A DNA stretch of 31,313 nt from an uncultured Porphyromonadaceae bacterium (GCA_947175225.1 CAMWLX010000004.1:1-31313); one strand, 5' to 3'. Numbered from the stretch's first letter, positions 15,574-24,348 are shown. Program-made: numbers and translations. The notes: a model not told the origin generated them from the letters alone.

Positions 15574-17026
15574 AAGTCCTAAGACTGGAGAAAACAGTTT
15601 CCGAAACATATTGAAGAGTACCTCAATTTTCGGAGGGGTACAGGTCTTCAACATTCTCATCTCCGCCATACGCTTAAAATTTGTGGCTATGATCCTCGGA
15701 CCTGCAGGAATGGGTATTGCAGGACTATTCACCACCGTATCAACCACCATCCAGCAGTTTGCATCACTCGGGCTGAATCTCGCCATCGTAAAGGAAGTGG
15801 GACAAAGCAAGGATGATGAGTCGCGCCTTGCTGACATATTGGCTGCCATACGCCCGATGATTCTCTTATCAGCGATATTGGGGGCACTCATATGCATGCT
15901 CTTTCCCTCGCTACTATCATCATTGACATTTGGCAACCCCTCTTTCACAGGAAGCTTCATGCTGCTTTCCGGAGCCGTATTCTTTTCAATTGCCGGCGCA
16001 GCGCTAATGTCAGTCTTGCAAGGACTGCATGCAATAAAGCCACTATCTAAAGCTACCCTTGTAGGCTCTATCATAGGATTAATCGTTGGTGTCCCTCTAT
16101 ATTGGCTACTCGGCATAAACGGCATAGTGCCGGCTTTAGTAGTGCTTGCATTTTCCACGTGCGCTTGGTATTTTATGTCGCTTATGAATACCCTTAAAGT
16201 GTCAGCTTCCCAATGGCACAAAGAAATTCACCTTCCATTGCTTAAGAGAGTATTGTCAATGGGTATGATTCTGATAAGCAACGATCTTTTCCTCAGCCTC
16301 GTAAACTACCTTGTAAATGTCTACATACGTTGCTATGGGGGGATGGATGAAGTAGGATTCTTCCAGTCATGCAACACAATGACTTCCCAATATTCAGCCA
16401 TAGTCTTCACTGCCATGGCTATGGATTATCTACCACGACTTTCAGCCGTCTCGGGCGACAATAAAAGGATGTGTGAGGCAGTCAACAGGCAGATGGAAGT
16501 AGTAGGATTATTGATAGCTCCTATAGCTTGTGCAGTCATTTTCTTAGCGCCATTTGTCATCCGGATACTACAGACTGAAAAATTCCTTATAGCCACACCC
16601 CTGCTGCGGCTCCTTGCCTTGGCCGTAGTAGTTAGGGCATTAATGTATCCTTTGGGCTATATTGTTTTTGCGAAAGACAACCGCAAACTTTTCTTCTGGA
16701 TGGAATCTGTGGGAGCCAATCTCTTGACTTTGATTCTTACATGCGGAGGCTACCATCTTTTTGGGCTTAATGGACTCGGCTATGCAGCCATCATCGACTG
16801 CATGGTGTGTCTATGCGTCTATATTGTGGTAAACCATCATCTCTACGGGTACAAGCTCACTCCTACAGCATTCCGCATTATGATACTTTCCTTGGCTTCA
16901 GGAATCGCCATGACAATATTGTGCTTTACGCTTCAAGGCATGATCCTTAATGTTATTGGCGTGATCTTTCTTTCTATTCTTTCCGCAGTATCAGTTAAAA
17001 TGCTTTGGACGAGAATAAAATCATAA
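15566..17026 (+). CDS. Wzx-like lipid-linked oligosaccharide flippase (MATE/MOP superfamily)
   Basis: 486-residue polytopic membrane protein with about 12-14 hydrophobic helices, in the polysaccharide-transport branch of the MOP superfamily; it is closest to O-antigen translocases such as WzxE. The N-terminus has SIFGGVQVFNILISAIRLKFVAMILGPAGMGIAGLF, typical of this group. In the family it moves undecaprenyl-linked glycan units from the cytoplasmic to the periplasmic leaflet. It overlaps the preceding GT gene by eight bases and ends the operon. Together with a polyprenyl-phosphate GT and two further GTs it suggests assembly of a small glycan on the inner face followed by export. No polymerase (Wzy) or ligase (WaaL) is visible in the window. 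It converges on porN with a 28-bp gap lacking a clear terminator. Confidence 0.88.
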   Translation: MNESPKTGENSFRNILKSTSIFGGVQVFNILISAIRLKFVAMILGPAGMGIAGLFTTVSTTIQQFASLGLNLAIVKEVGQSKDDESRLADILAAIRPMILLSAILGALICMLFPSLLSSLTFGNPSFTGSFMLLSGAVFFSIAGAALMSVLQGLHAIKPLSKATLVGSIIGLIVGVPLYWLLGINGIVPALVVLAFSTCAWYFMSLMNTLKVSASQWHKEIHLPLLKRVLSMGMILISNDLFLSLVNYLVNVYIRCYGGMDEVGFFQSCNTMTSQYSAIVFTAMAMDYLPRLSAVSGDNKRMCEAVNRQMEVVGLLIAPIACAVIFLAPFVIRILQTEKFLIATPLLRLLALAVVVRALMYPLGYIVFAKDNRKLFFWMESVGANLLTLILTCGGYHLFGLNGLGYAAIIDCMVCLCVYIVVNHHLYGYKLTPTAFRIMILSLASGIAMTILCFTLQGMILNVIGVIFLSILSAVSVKMLWTRIKS

Positions 17027-17054
17027 TTTGCTGCAGACCTTTCTGCCAATTGTC

Positions 17055-18242
17055 TTAACGTTTACGCCTTCTGACTGATTTATCAGCACTGGCATTACTT
17101 GCAGACGAACTTGAAGATTTCGGCTGAGATACTTTTGGTGTGGATGTTTTTTTCTTTGAGGAAGAAGATGACGATGATTTCTTTCGCCCGGAGCGTTTTG
17201 AAGCCCTTGTCTTAGTAGCTTCAGTTTTCTCTTCATCAACAGACACTACAGTCCTTTCCGGAATAGAGTCTCCCTCAGCAGCAGCGAGCTCACGCGCTGC
17301 CGCAGCTTCCTCTTCTGCATCTTTCATCGCAAGGTATTCCTCGCGGGTCGGCACCCAAAGATTTTTGCCAAATTCACGTAGTCGAGCGTCAATGCTGTCT
17401 TGCGCACGCTTCATGTCATCCTCATCAGGAAACATCTGAGCCATTGATAAATTGCGCAGATTCTTAGTCTTGTATATTTCACCCTTGTACATTCCAAGAT
17501 TGAAATAATCATCAAGACTATATTGAGGAAGATTGTTATCATCACTCAAGAAGACGTATTGCTGAGCAAGATATGGACGCAATTGATCAAACTTCACCCA
17601 GAACATAGGATAGTTGGCATCTCCTCCGAAATCACCTCCTCTGGTCAATACCGGGCAGATAGCTTGCACCTTGGTCTTCATCTGGTTGGAACGGCGATCA
17701 AATTCCCACTTCTCAATAATATAATATTTCAACACCTGACCGGTGGGGACATCTGCCTCTTCAATCGTATATGTCGCCTTATCACCATTTCCCTGCGTCT
17801 GATAGTAAATATCAAAACGATCGAGCATCTCGCCAACCTTCACTTTATATTGGTCGGTGAAAACTTCCCTTCCATCAAGATATTCATAAGCAGGTATTTT
17901 CCCATCTACCACCAAACTGAGAATGATACGGAAAAGGTTTTGCTGCCCATCAACTATATCTTCCGGGAAATACAGTGGAGTATTTTCCGGAACGTTCTTC
18001 ACATCAAGCTGACGATAGATGTCGCGTCTATAAGCGACATCAGCATCATGAGTCTTAGGGCTATCGAAAAATCCTTGCATCCTGTCAGTAATCTTGGGTC
18101 CAGAAGTCTCTTCCTGTTTCTGACCTCTCTTTGAACCAGCATTCCGACGCACCACACCGGTGTTATCTTGCGCCATTATGGTGAAGGAGATTGCTGCAAT
18201 AGCAGCTATAGGGAGTATTTTTTTGAATGCGTTCATTGTCAT
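17055..18242 (-). CDS. porN: Type IX secretion protein PorN/GldN
   Basis: 395-residue periplasmic PorN/GldN subunit, which with the PorK lipoprotein forms the large ring under the outer membrane in the type IX secretion system. N-terminal signal peptide (KKILPIAAIAAISFTIMAQ). The conserved core shows YRDIYRQLDVKNVPENTPLYFP, LFRIILSLVVDGKIPAYEYLDG, YYIIEKWEFDRR and YPMFWVKFDQLRPYLAQQY, family hallmarks. The final 60 or so residues (about 335-395) are Ser/Lys/Arg-rich and low-complexity, longer than I expect from well-studied homologues. It follows porM by six bases, last in the porT-N series. A Met at the third residue is an alternative start. Needed for secretion in Porphyromonas and Flavobacterium by family knowledge. 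Confidence 0.93.
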   Translation of the reverse strand: MTMNAFKKILPIAAIAAISFTIMAQDNTGVVRRNAGSKRGQKQEETSGPKITDRMQGFFDSPKTHDADVAYRRDIYRQLDVKNVPENTPLYFPEDIVDGQQNLFRIILSLVVDGKIPAYEYLDGREVFTDQYKVKVGEMLDRFDIYYQTQGNGDKATYTIEEADVPTGQVLKYYIIEKWEFDRRSNQMKTKVQAICPVLTRGGDFGGDANYPMFWVKFDQLRPYLAQQYVFLSDDNNLPQYSLDDYFNLGMYKGEIYKTKNLRNLSMAQMFPDEDDMKRAQDSIDARLREFGKNLWVPTREEYLAMKDAEEEAAAARELAAAEGDSIPERTVVSVDEEKTEATKTRASKRSGRKKSSSSSSSKKKTSTPKVSQPKSSSSSASNASADKSVRRRKR

Positions 18243-18248
18243 TTCTTG

Positions 18249-19826
18249 TTAATTGAGAACTACCTGCATAGGTGAAATCGTTCTGGTTATACCATCCGGA
18301 CCTTTAGCTTTAACGTCAGAGATAAAGAATTGCTGTCCATTTTTGAGGCGTCGGAACTGTTCCTTCTGCCTTCCTGAGAACTTGGCCCCATCACTCACTT
18401 CAGGAATAGCATTACCCATCGAATCAAAGAAAATTGTCGAGAATGACACAACTGTGTAAGCCACGTCAAGGATTCCATCATCCACAGATGCCGAAAGCCC
18501 CTCGGCAGCCATAAGCGAAGCCTTACTGATACGCTTAGGTCCGCCCTTATATACAGTAGGATTTCCTTGAGCATCTTTTACAGTAATGTAGGCTGTAGGA
18601 TCCGGAAGCTGACGAATGCGGAAAGTCATACTTCCAACATTCTGGCTATGCCCATCAACACTTGCCGAAACATTGATAACAGCATTTTCACCGACTTTTG
18701 TGGGTCGGGCAATCCAGTGGTCGCCACTACGTGTAAGACCACCATTAGTCATAGTAGCTGTAAGTGCGGTCATAGGCATCCCCGGCACTGAAATTGAGAT
18801 AGGGTTATCAATGCCGGCATAAAGCACATTCATCATAGTCGGAGAAATGGTAGCCATCGGTTCGATGACGTTGTATTGCGACTTAAACTCATGTTTCTCA
18901 AGAGTTCCATCACCCTTCTTCACTTCAAGGTAGCCTGAATATTCATGAGCTCCCGTCTGGCCGGCAACAAATTCATACAATCCGTCAGGATTGCCCAGTT
19001 TCTGCCCATTGATGAAGATTTCCGGCCGCATGGTAGTGTCGATGGCTGCAAGCACTATCCTTGCAGAATATTTTCCACCTCGCATCACCATATTGGAGTT
19101 TGGAAGCACATATGCATTCAGTTCATTCACTCTGACATCTCCTATGTCAACATTGGTAATAAGGTTGGCAAGTGCCTCACTTTCAGCCTGGCTTACGTCG
19201 TTTTGTATCTTTGTGAGCATGGTTACGGCTGCGATAGCAGGCATGTTATCAAATAGTTTCTCTTCCCATTTCACTTCTCCTACCGTACCTTTGACCGCAC
19301 TGGTCTTTGTAGACAGCATTTCCTTGATGACCCTTCGTTTTACAGTGTCGGGAACGAGCGTAGTGACGTATTCCCTATACTCATCAATAGCCTCACGCAA
19401 CTTCTCACCCCGTTTTGAAGAAGGATTGAGAAGCACGGCTGAAGCCGCCTCAAGGTCGTCAAGATTAGTGAGATTAGTATAGTCACCATTCTTGCCGTCG
19501 GCCTTAACAGCTATATCATTCTTAGCCTCTTCTATAAGTGTATAAAGCTTGAGGGTACGATCGTGGAGAGTATTTCCCTTCTCATACCATGGTCCGGCCT
19601 TGGCAGGATTCTTCTCATAGAGTTCCGCCAAATAGTCGAATTGTATTTTATTTTTTGTAGAAAGATTGTCGTTAGTACGATGCAATGAATCTTGCACCTG
19701 AGTAAAGCCATTGAGCACATCGCTCGATACATTGAGGGCGAGCATGGCCGTGAGTACGATATACATAAGATTGATCATCCTCTGTCGTGGCGACATTCTT
19801 GCTACATTGTTTCCTCCTCCTGCCAT
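18249..19826 (-). CDS. porM: Type IX secretion motor protein PorM/GldM
   Basis: 525-residue inner-membrane protein with one N-terminal helix (RMINLMYIVLTAMLALNVSS) and a long periplasmic part. In the type IX system PorM/GldM pairs with PorL/GldL as a proton-driven rotary motor, and its periplasmic domains reach the PorK/PorN ring. The start MAGGGNNVARMSPRQRMINLMYIVLTAML is a recognisable family signature. Length matches GldM and PorM of about 515 residues. Later segments such as LPNSNMVMRGGKYSARIVLAAIDTT and GHSQNVGSMTFRIRQLPDP correspond to the beta-rich D2-D4 domains. It lies between porL (37 bp) and porN (6 bp); the 37-bp gap holds a 14-bp tandem repeat. Confidence 0.95.
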   Translation of the reverse strand: MAGGGNNVARMSPRQRMINLMYIVLTAMLALNVSSDVLNGFTQVQDSLHRTNDNLSTKNKIQFDYLAELYEKNPAKAGPWYEKGNTLHDRTLKLYTLIEEAKNDIAVKADGKNGDYTNLTNLDDLEAASAVLLNPSSKRGEKLREAIDEYREYVTTLVPDTVKRRVIKEMLSTKTSAVKGTVGEVKWEEKLFDNMPAIAAVTMLTKIQNDVSQAESEALANLITNVDIGDVRVNELNAYVLPNSNMVMRGGKYSARIVLAAIDTTMRPEIFINGQKLGNPDGLYEFVAGQTGAHEYSGYLEVKKGDGTLEKHEFKSQYNVIEPMATISPTMMNVLYAGIDNPISISVPGMPMTALTATMTNGGLTRSGDHWIARPTKVGENAVINVSASVDGHSQNVGSMTFRIRQLPDPTAYITVKDAQGNPTVYKGGPKRISKASLMAAEGLSASVDDGILDVAYTVVSFSTIFFDSMGNAIPEVSDGAKFSGRQKEQFRRLKNGQQFFISDVKAKGPDGITRTISPMQVVLN

Positions 19827-19834
19827 TGTTAGTA

Positions 19835-19876
19835 TTCAGTTGTCAGTTTTCAGCTGTCTGTCTTCAGTTGTCAGAT
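19835..19876 (+). repeat. Three 14-bp tandem repeats across the porL-porM junction
   Basis: Units start at 19835, 19849 and 19863: TTCAGTTGTCAGTT, TTCAGCTGTCTGTC, TTCAGTTGTCAGAT. The first and third share 12 identical bases (TTCAGTTGTCAG); the middle unit is diverged. The third unit contains the porL stop codon. Such CAGTTGTCAG-type repeats look like spacer filler rather than coding DNA, but their place in a motor-gene operon could affect porM translation. Confidence 0.75.
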
Positions 19877-20940
19877 TTTGGGGATTGTTCAAATGGATTT
19901 TGTCTGGGAGCTCCAGCCATTGGATTAGCCATGTTCATTGTCATGGCTGTAATCATATTCTCATATATCTTATTGAGCTGGCGCATGTAGCGGCTCATGC
20001 GCTCTGTCTCTTCGCAATAGCGGCTTGATTCGTTTGCCGACTTTTCATACATGTCCCGAATATCTTTCAAGCCACGGTTGACGCGGTCGATGCTCTCAAG
20101 CTGCGAACTGATGCTCTTGAGCTGAATCTCATAGATGGTGTTGAGACCGCCGATATTGCGATTGAGATCTTCAAGACGCTCTACATATCCATTAGAGGAT
20201 GCAGATACAGACTCTGAATTATCTGTGATGGCCTTATACGAATTAAGAAGCACCTCGCTCACTTTATTTAGAGCATCCGTAGTCTCCCTAAGCTGGGCAA
20301 TCTGCTCAGTGACACCCTTCATCTGCTCAGCCATATCTTTCATCGACTCGACAAGATTCTCAGTGTCTTCCTCATTGATATCAATGTTCGGACCTACTGT
20401 GCCTGAGCCGCCACCGCCGATTATAATGGGACCGGATTGGCCTCCAGTCTGATCTGCCTGAACAGCCTCACTATTCGTCAGACCTGCCTGACCAAAACCA
20501 CCTCCACCGGCGACTATGACTCCACCTGATACTCCACCGACGACACCGCTACCGGAAACACCGCCGCCTGATATTCCACCGGAAACACCGCCGGAGACAT
20601 CGCCGCCCGTACCCCCGGAGACTCCAATAAAGCCTCCTCCTTCATGTCCTTTTAGATCGGGACGATCTTCAGGATTATGGGTGTCAAGCACAGGGAATAC
20701 ATCTTCCCAATGATAGTCTTTTGGTGGACGGTCGAATGCTGTCAGAAGGAACATGGCAATCTCAGTGCCCATACCTATACAAAGCAGTGTGCTACCCCCA
20801 GGAAGGTGAAGGATCTTGAAAAGAGCGCCCCAAATGACGACGGCGGCACCGATTGAATAAGCGATGTTGAAGAAACGCTGTCCTTTTTCGCCATGAAGGA
20901 AGCGCTCAATGAAGTTGGCGTATTTGCGTATTTTGACCAT
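19864..20940 (-). CDS. porL: Type IX secretion motor protein PorL/GldL with glycine-rich insert
   Basis: 358-residue inner-membrane motor subunit. Two helices lie at about 23-44 and 50-69. E60 in TM2 (GMGTEIAMF) aligns with the Flavobacterium GldL glutamate E49 implicated in proton flow, and D70 falls where E59 lies. The cytoplasmic part begins with RPPKDYHWEDVFPVL, then has a glycine-rich low-complexity stretch at 98-184 with repeated VSGG-type units, then a coiled-coil region (about 190-330) with NEEDTENLVESMKDMAEQM. I chose the ATG at 20940 because MVKIRKYANFIERFLHGEKGQ is the family start; the longer frame from 21063 would overlap porK and add a non-conserved N-terminus. Longer than GldL of F. 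johnsoniae (about 215 residues). The insert is the main oddity. Confidence 0.93.
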   Translation of the reverse strand: MVKIRKYANFIERFLHGEKGQRFFNIAYSIGAAVVIWGALFKILHLPGGSTLLCIGMGTEIAMFLLTAFDRPPKDYHWEDVFPVLDTHNPEDRPDLKGHEGGGFIGVSGGTGGDVSGGVSGGISGGGVSGSGVVGGVSGGVIVAGGGGFGQAGLTNSEAVQADQTGGQSGPIIIGGGGSGTVGPNIDINEEDTENLVESMKDMAEQMKGVTEQIAQLRETTDALNKVSEVLLNSYKAITDNSESVSASSNGYVERLEDLNRNIGGLNTIYEIQLKSISSQLESIDRVNRGLKDIRDMYEKSANESSRYCEETERMSRYMRQLNKIYENMITAMTMNMANPMAGAPRQNPFEQSPKSDN

Positions 20941-20969
20941 CGGAATGATATTGTTGTTTGGTCTGTGAG

Positions 20970-22445
20970 TTATTTTTTCTTCTGAGTTCCCTTTGCGAAG
21001 CCTATCTGAGATCGGACACACCGGAAACCGATATAAGAGCGCTGCTCGTTTTGATATTCCCATTGGCGGAGATCGCTACGGAGATTGTGCATGATGTCTT
21101 TCCAGCTTCCTCCACGCACTATCTTACGCTTCATCTTATAAGGGTCTTCAATAGCAGCATTGTAGCGATATTCAGGATTAATATCGCTTGTGAGCCTGTC
21201 GATACTTTCGGTGAAGGCTGTGGATGTCCATTCGCTGACATTGCCGGCCATATCGAAAAGTCCAAAATCATTGGCTTGATAAGTGCCTACGGGAGATGTA
21301 ATGATATGTCCATCCCGCACATAGTCGCCATCGCCGGGCTTAAAGTTGGCATAGAAGCATCCGCGTTCATCCATTGGAAGAGTCTCACTCCATGGGAATG
21401 AGCTTTCTGAATTTCCGGCACGAGCAGCATATTCCCACTCTGCCTCAGTCGGAAGGCGATATGGCTCGACATATATTCCTTCTTTCCCTAAGCTACGGCG
21501 CAAATAGTCAGTACGCCAGTTGGCAAAAGCATTAGCCTGATCCCAGCTCACACCCACCACAGGATAGTTGTTATAGCCCGGATTAGAGAAATAAAGACGT
21601 GTGTATTGCTCATTGTAAGCATTGTCAAAGTCATTGATCCACGCTGTAGTGTCGGGATATACATTGACAATATACGTATTCAGGAAGTCAAAGTCGCCAC
21701 TCAAGGGTCGAGTCACAGTCTCACGCACGATTTCTCCTTCATCAGTGAAATATGCTGTATCTTTCGAGATAATCGGAAGCTCATTGCTGATGGGATTATC
21801 AGTGTTGTAGTCGCGGCGCGAGGGATCAAGGCGATTCTTACGCTTAGCTGCTTCTGTATGATTGAAAATCTCATATCGGTAATTAAGCTGCGTAGGATCA
21901 AGCTCCCGCTGCCCTGTGATAGGATTAGTGCGGTAGACACTCTCTATGGCTCGCTGCTCATCCTCATTGGCATTCCTCCATGGGATGGGTTTGTTCCAGT
22001 TAAGATATGGAGTGACGGGATTCCCTTCTTTATCTTCCTCAATTTTGAATGCCTCATTGCCTCCATAGGCGGGATCTGCAAGACGCTCTCTGATGATGGA
22101 GTCGCGGACCCAGAGTACAAACTGCTTATATTTGGAGTTGGTCACTTCGGTCTCATCCATCCAGAAGGCATCCACAGACACACCACGCGGATTTCCCTTC
22201 ACACCCCATATGGAGTCATCTTTGGCCGGACCCATGGCATATCCACCACGATCTACGAGAACCATACCGTAAGGTACAGGCTCGGCGAATGTACTGCCGC
22301 CAACGCCGGTCACTTCGCCACCGGCACCCCCACGCCCGAGCGAAGAGCAGCTTGCAAGCGAAAACATGGCAGTAGCGATGCATGCTGCCCTTAAAGCCGG
22401 GCGCATACACGCGGTTCTGATATTTTTAGTGTCTGAAATTCTCAT
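20970..22445 (-). CDS. porK: Type IX secretion lipoprotein PorK/GldK
   Basis: Up to 491 residues; outer-membrane lipoprotein that with PorN forms the periplasmic ring. The lipobox is MFSLASC, with C33 in the long numbering; MRPALRAACIATAMFSLASC from 22406 is an equally good start and gives a neater signal peptide. The body carries a formylglycine-generating-enzyme/SUMF1-like fold (PF03781): FWMDETEVTNSKYKQFVLWV, PVVGVSWDQANAFANWR, YRLPTEAEWEYAARAG, GLFDMAGNVSEWTSTAF and RGGSWKDIMHNLRSDLRQ. In GldK the fold is structural, not catalytic, by family knowledge. It lies between porP and porL in the usual P-K-L-M-N order. Confidence 0.95.
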   Translation of the reverse strand: MRISDTKNIRTACMRPALRAACIATAMFSLASCSSLGRGGAGGEVTGVGGSTFAEPVPYGMVLVDRGGYAMGPAKDDSIWGVKGNPRGVSVDAFWMDETEVTNSKYKQFVLWVRDSIIRERLADPAYGGNEAFKIEEDKEGNPVTPYLNWNKPIPWRNANEDEQRAIESVYRTNPITGQRELDPTQLNYRYEIFNHTEAAKRKNRLDPSRRDYNTDNPISNELPIISKDTAYFTDEGEIVRETVTRPLSGDFDFLNTYIVNVYPDTTAWINDFDNAYNEQYTRLYFSNPGYNNYPVVGVSWDQANAFANWRTDYLRRSLGKEGIYVEPYRLPTEAEWEYAARAGNSESSFPWSETLPMDERGCFYANFKPGDGDYVRDGHIITSPVGTYQANDFGLFDMAGNVSEWTSTAFTESIDRLTSDINPEYRYNAAIEDPYKMKRKIVRGGSWKDIMHNLRSDLRQWEYQNEQRSYIGFRCVRSQIGFAKGTQKKK

Positions 22446-22482
22446 TTATATAAAGAGGTTGTATTGATTGCGTTATAGGTTG

Positions 22483-23499
22483 TCACATCAGTCGGATGCT
22501 TCTGTGGCGGTTACGGTTCTTACCATTGAAGTCAAGCTTCATCCGATAGCCAACCGTTATCTCATGGCTCCCACTCGATGCCTTTAGTATCCGTGAAGTT
22601 GGGATATCGTAGGAATACCCGAGTAGGAAATTCTTTATTTCAGCCCCGATGTTGACACTTACAGCATCGTCCCATCTGTAGGCTATTCCACCGAACATCA
22701 TTTTATTGTACCATCCTTTGATCGACAACACCCCTGAGACTGTCTTCAAGTCTGAGGCTACAATGAGATCCGGCTGCAATTCTATTAACGTGTTTTTGAC
22801 CGAAATATTGCTTCCAGCGACAAGATAGAGTGTCCGAGACACATAAGTTTCGAATTCATGATGGTCTGAAGTGGCATTTGATGAAGTCGTACCCTTAGTG
22901 TTAAGCTTCACTTTCGGAGCGGCGGGATGTAGCACGGAAACTCCAACATGAAACTTTGGATGTACATATTGCAACCCTGCCCCGAAGTCGATTGTTCCGC
23001 CGCCTACATCCTGGTTTGGGATAGAAGGGTCGTTGGAGTCATGATAATCGTCATCGTCAGGGATGTAGACATCTGATCCTCGAAAACTTGAACCAAAATA
23101 TCCCACTTGCACTCCAATTGTCAGTTCCCCACCAAAGAGTTTTTTCAATCTTCCGCTTATCTGGCCATTAACATAGGTATTACTAAAGAGTCCTATTTCC
23201 TCTTGAGTAACATTGACACCGCCACCCCATCTTCTGCCAAGCAACTTGAATGGGATATCCGCAGCCCCGGTAAAACTTTTTGGAGCGTTTCGGATACCTG
23301 CCCATTGCAGACGGGCCGCCCCCCGAATACGCAAAAAGTCTGTAGATCCGACGGCTGCCGGATTATAGAGCGTAGGCAAAGCCCATGCTTGGGTGTAAAG
23401 AGGATCACTCTGCCCCACTACCAAAGAAGGGAGAAGAGCTGATATTACACATATGGCAGAGATAGCCAAGACTCGGAATTTTTGTAGCGACTTATCCAT
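22483..23499 (-). CDS. porP: Type IX secretion outer-membrane protein PorP/SprF family
   Basis: 338-residue outer-membrane beta-barrel of the PorP/SprF family (PF11751). Signal peptide (VLAISAICVISALLPSLVVGQ) followed by the signature SDPLYTQAWALPTLYNPAAVGS. Alternating strands continue, for example GRLKKLFGGELTIGVQVGYFGSSF and the closing HEITVGYRMKLDF. By family knowledge, PorP-type barrels are needed for secretion or attachment of type IX cargo. The ATG abuts the porT stop with no spacing, and porK follows after 37 bp, so the gene is co-transcribed. It is possible that this paralogue serves a specific partner, as Bacteroidota often carry several SprF-like genes. Confidence 0.92.
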   Translation of the reverse strand: MDKSLQKFRVLAISAICVISALLPSLVVGQSDPLYTQAWALPTLYNPAAVGSTDFLRIRGAARLQWAGIRNAPKSFTGAADIPFKLLGRRWGGGVNVTQEEIGLFSNTYVNGQISGRLKKLFGGELTIGVQVGYFGSSFRGSDVYIPDDDDYHDSNDPSIPNQDVGGGTIDFGAGLQYVHPKFHVGVSVLHPAAPKVKLNTKGTTSSNATSDHHEFETYVSRTLYLVAGSNISVKNTLIELQPDLIVASDLKTVSGVLSIKGWYNKMMFGGIAYRWDDAVSVNIGAEIKNFLLGYSYDIPTSRILKASSGSHEITVGYRMKLDFNGKNRNRHRSIRLM

Positions 23500-24255
23500 C
23501 TATTCAAAATAAAAGGAGAGCACCACCATGTTGCTCTTCATCTTTGTCAGTGATTGTGTGATTTGCATAGTAGCCGGATCCTCGTCGAGATCCGGACGAT
23601 TATGCTTCAGAATATCTGTAAGTCCGAAACAGAACTTTATCTCCGGACAGAGTTTGAAAAAGGGGAGGTAGAAGTCGCAGCCCAACCCGACAGTGAGCAT
23701 TGTATCAAAAGAGTTGGTGACTATTGGATCAGACCTCTTTTTAGAAATATCAAACACACCCATCACGCCGGCTGTGAAATAGGGACGGGTATTGTGCAGG
23801 CGGTCGCCCGATATCTTAAGATCCAATGGGACCACCACCAAGGCGCTTTTGACATCCTGCACCTGCTTTTCACCACTATTATAGTCGAACATATGCACAG
23901 TCTTTGAGCCGAAATACATTCCCGGCGACAATCGGAGATTAAAATATTTGTGAAGACAAAGATCGCCAAGCACTGTCGCATTGAATCCGGGTGAAAAGTC
24001 AGGGACTTCCATTTGCCACTGCCTTCCATCTTCTGATATGAAGCCGGAATGAGTAAACGCCAGATCCTGGACGTGTGTACCCACAGAAAAACCCCAATGC
24101 CAGCGCTTCAAGTCAGCATATTGTCTGTTAGGCACCTTGTCTCCCCACTTGGCATACGCAGAGGAAGCACTGCCGGCAAGAACCGTCAGAGCTATAAGGC
24201 GCATTGCCATCCAAAATATGTTGAAATATCTCATATATAGCGTGGAAAGCTTCAT
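23500..24255 (-). CDS. porT: PorT-family outer-membrane protein
   Basis: Up to 251 residues; PorT/SprT-type outer-membrane protein (outer membrane beta-barrel family). Visible: a hydrophobic signal (MRLIALTVLAGSASSAYAKWGDK), then HWGFSVGTHVQDLAFTHSGF, HKYFNLRLSPGMYFGSKTV, SALVVVPLDLKISGD and a closing MKSNMVVLSFYFE, all consistent with beta strands. In Porphyromonas, PorT is required for gingipain secretion. Start choice is unsure: ATG at 24255, 24234 or 24207 are in frame, and a start near 24207 gives the most ordinary signal peptide. First gene of the series, adjoining porP directly. No clear promoter box was found in the 105 bp shared with kdgK. Confidence 0.84.
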   Translation of the reverse strand: MKLSTLYMRYFNIFWMAMRLIALTVLAGSASSAYAKWGDKVPNRQYADLKRWHWGFSVGTHVQDLAFTHSGFISEDGRQWQMEVPDFSPGFNATVLGDLCLHKYFNLRLSPGMYFGSKTVHMFDYNSGEKQVQDVKSALVVVPLDLKISGDRLHNTRPYFTAGVMGVFDISKKRSDPIVTNSFDTMLTVGLGCDFYLPFFKLCPEIKFCFGLTDILKHNRPDLDEDPATMQITQSLTKMKSNMVVLSFYFE

Positions 24256-24348
24256 TCAGTATAGTCACCGCAAATGAGCGTACCTGTATAAGAAACGAAA
24301 AAATTATTTTTTTCTTATGCAATATTATGATGTTTGCATTTTTTTGCT

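Noticed and set aside
20516..20713. Pro/Thr-rich frame opposite the porL glycine-rich region
   Set aside because: It is the antisense shadow of the glycine codons in porL and has no start or domain support.
20941..21063. Longer start for porL
   Set aside because: It overlaps porK and adds a non-hydrophobic segment that is not part of the PorL family start.
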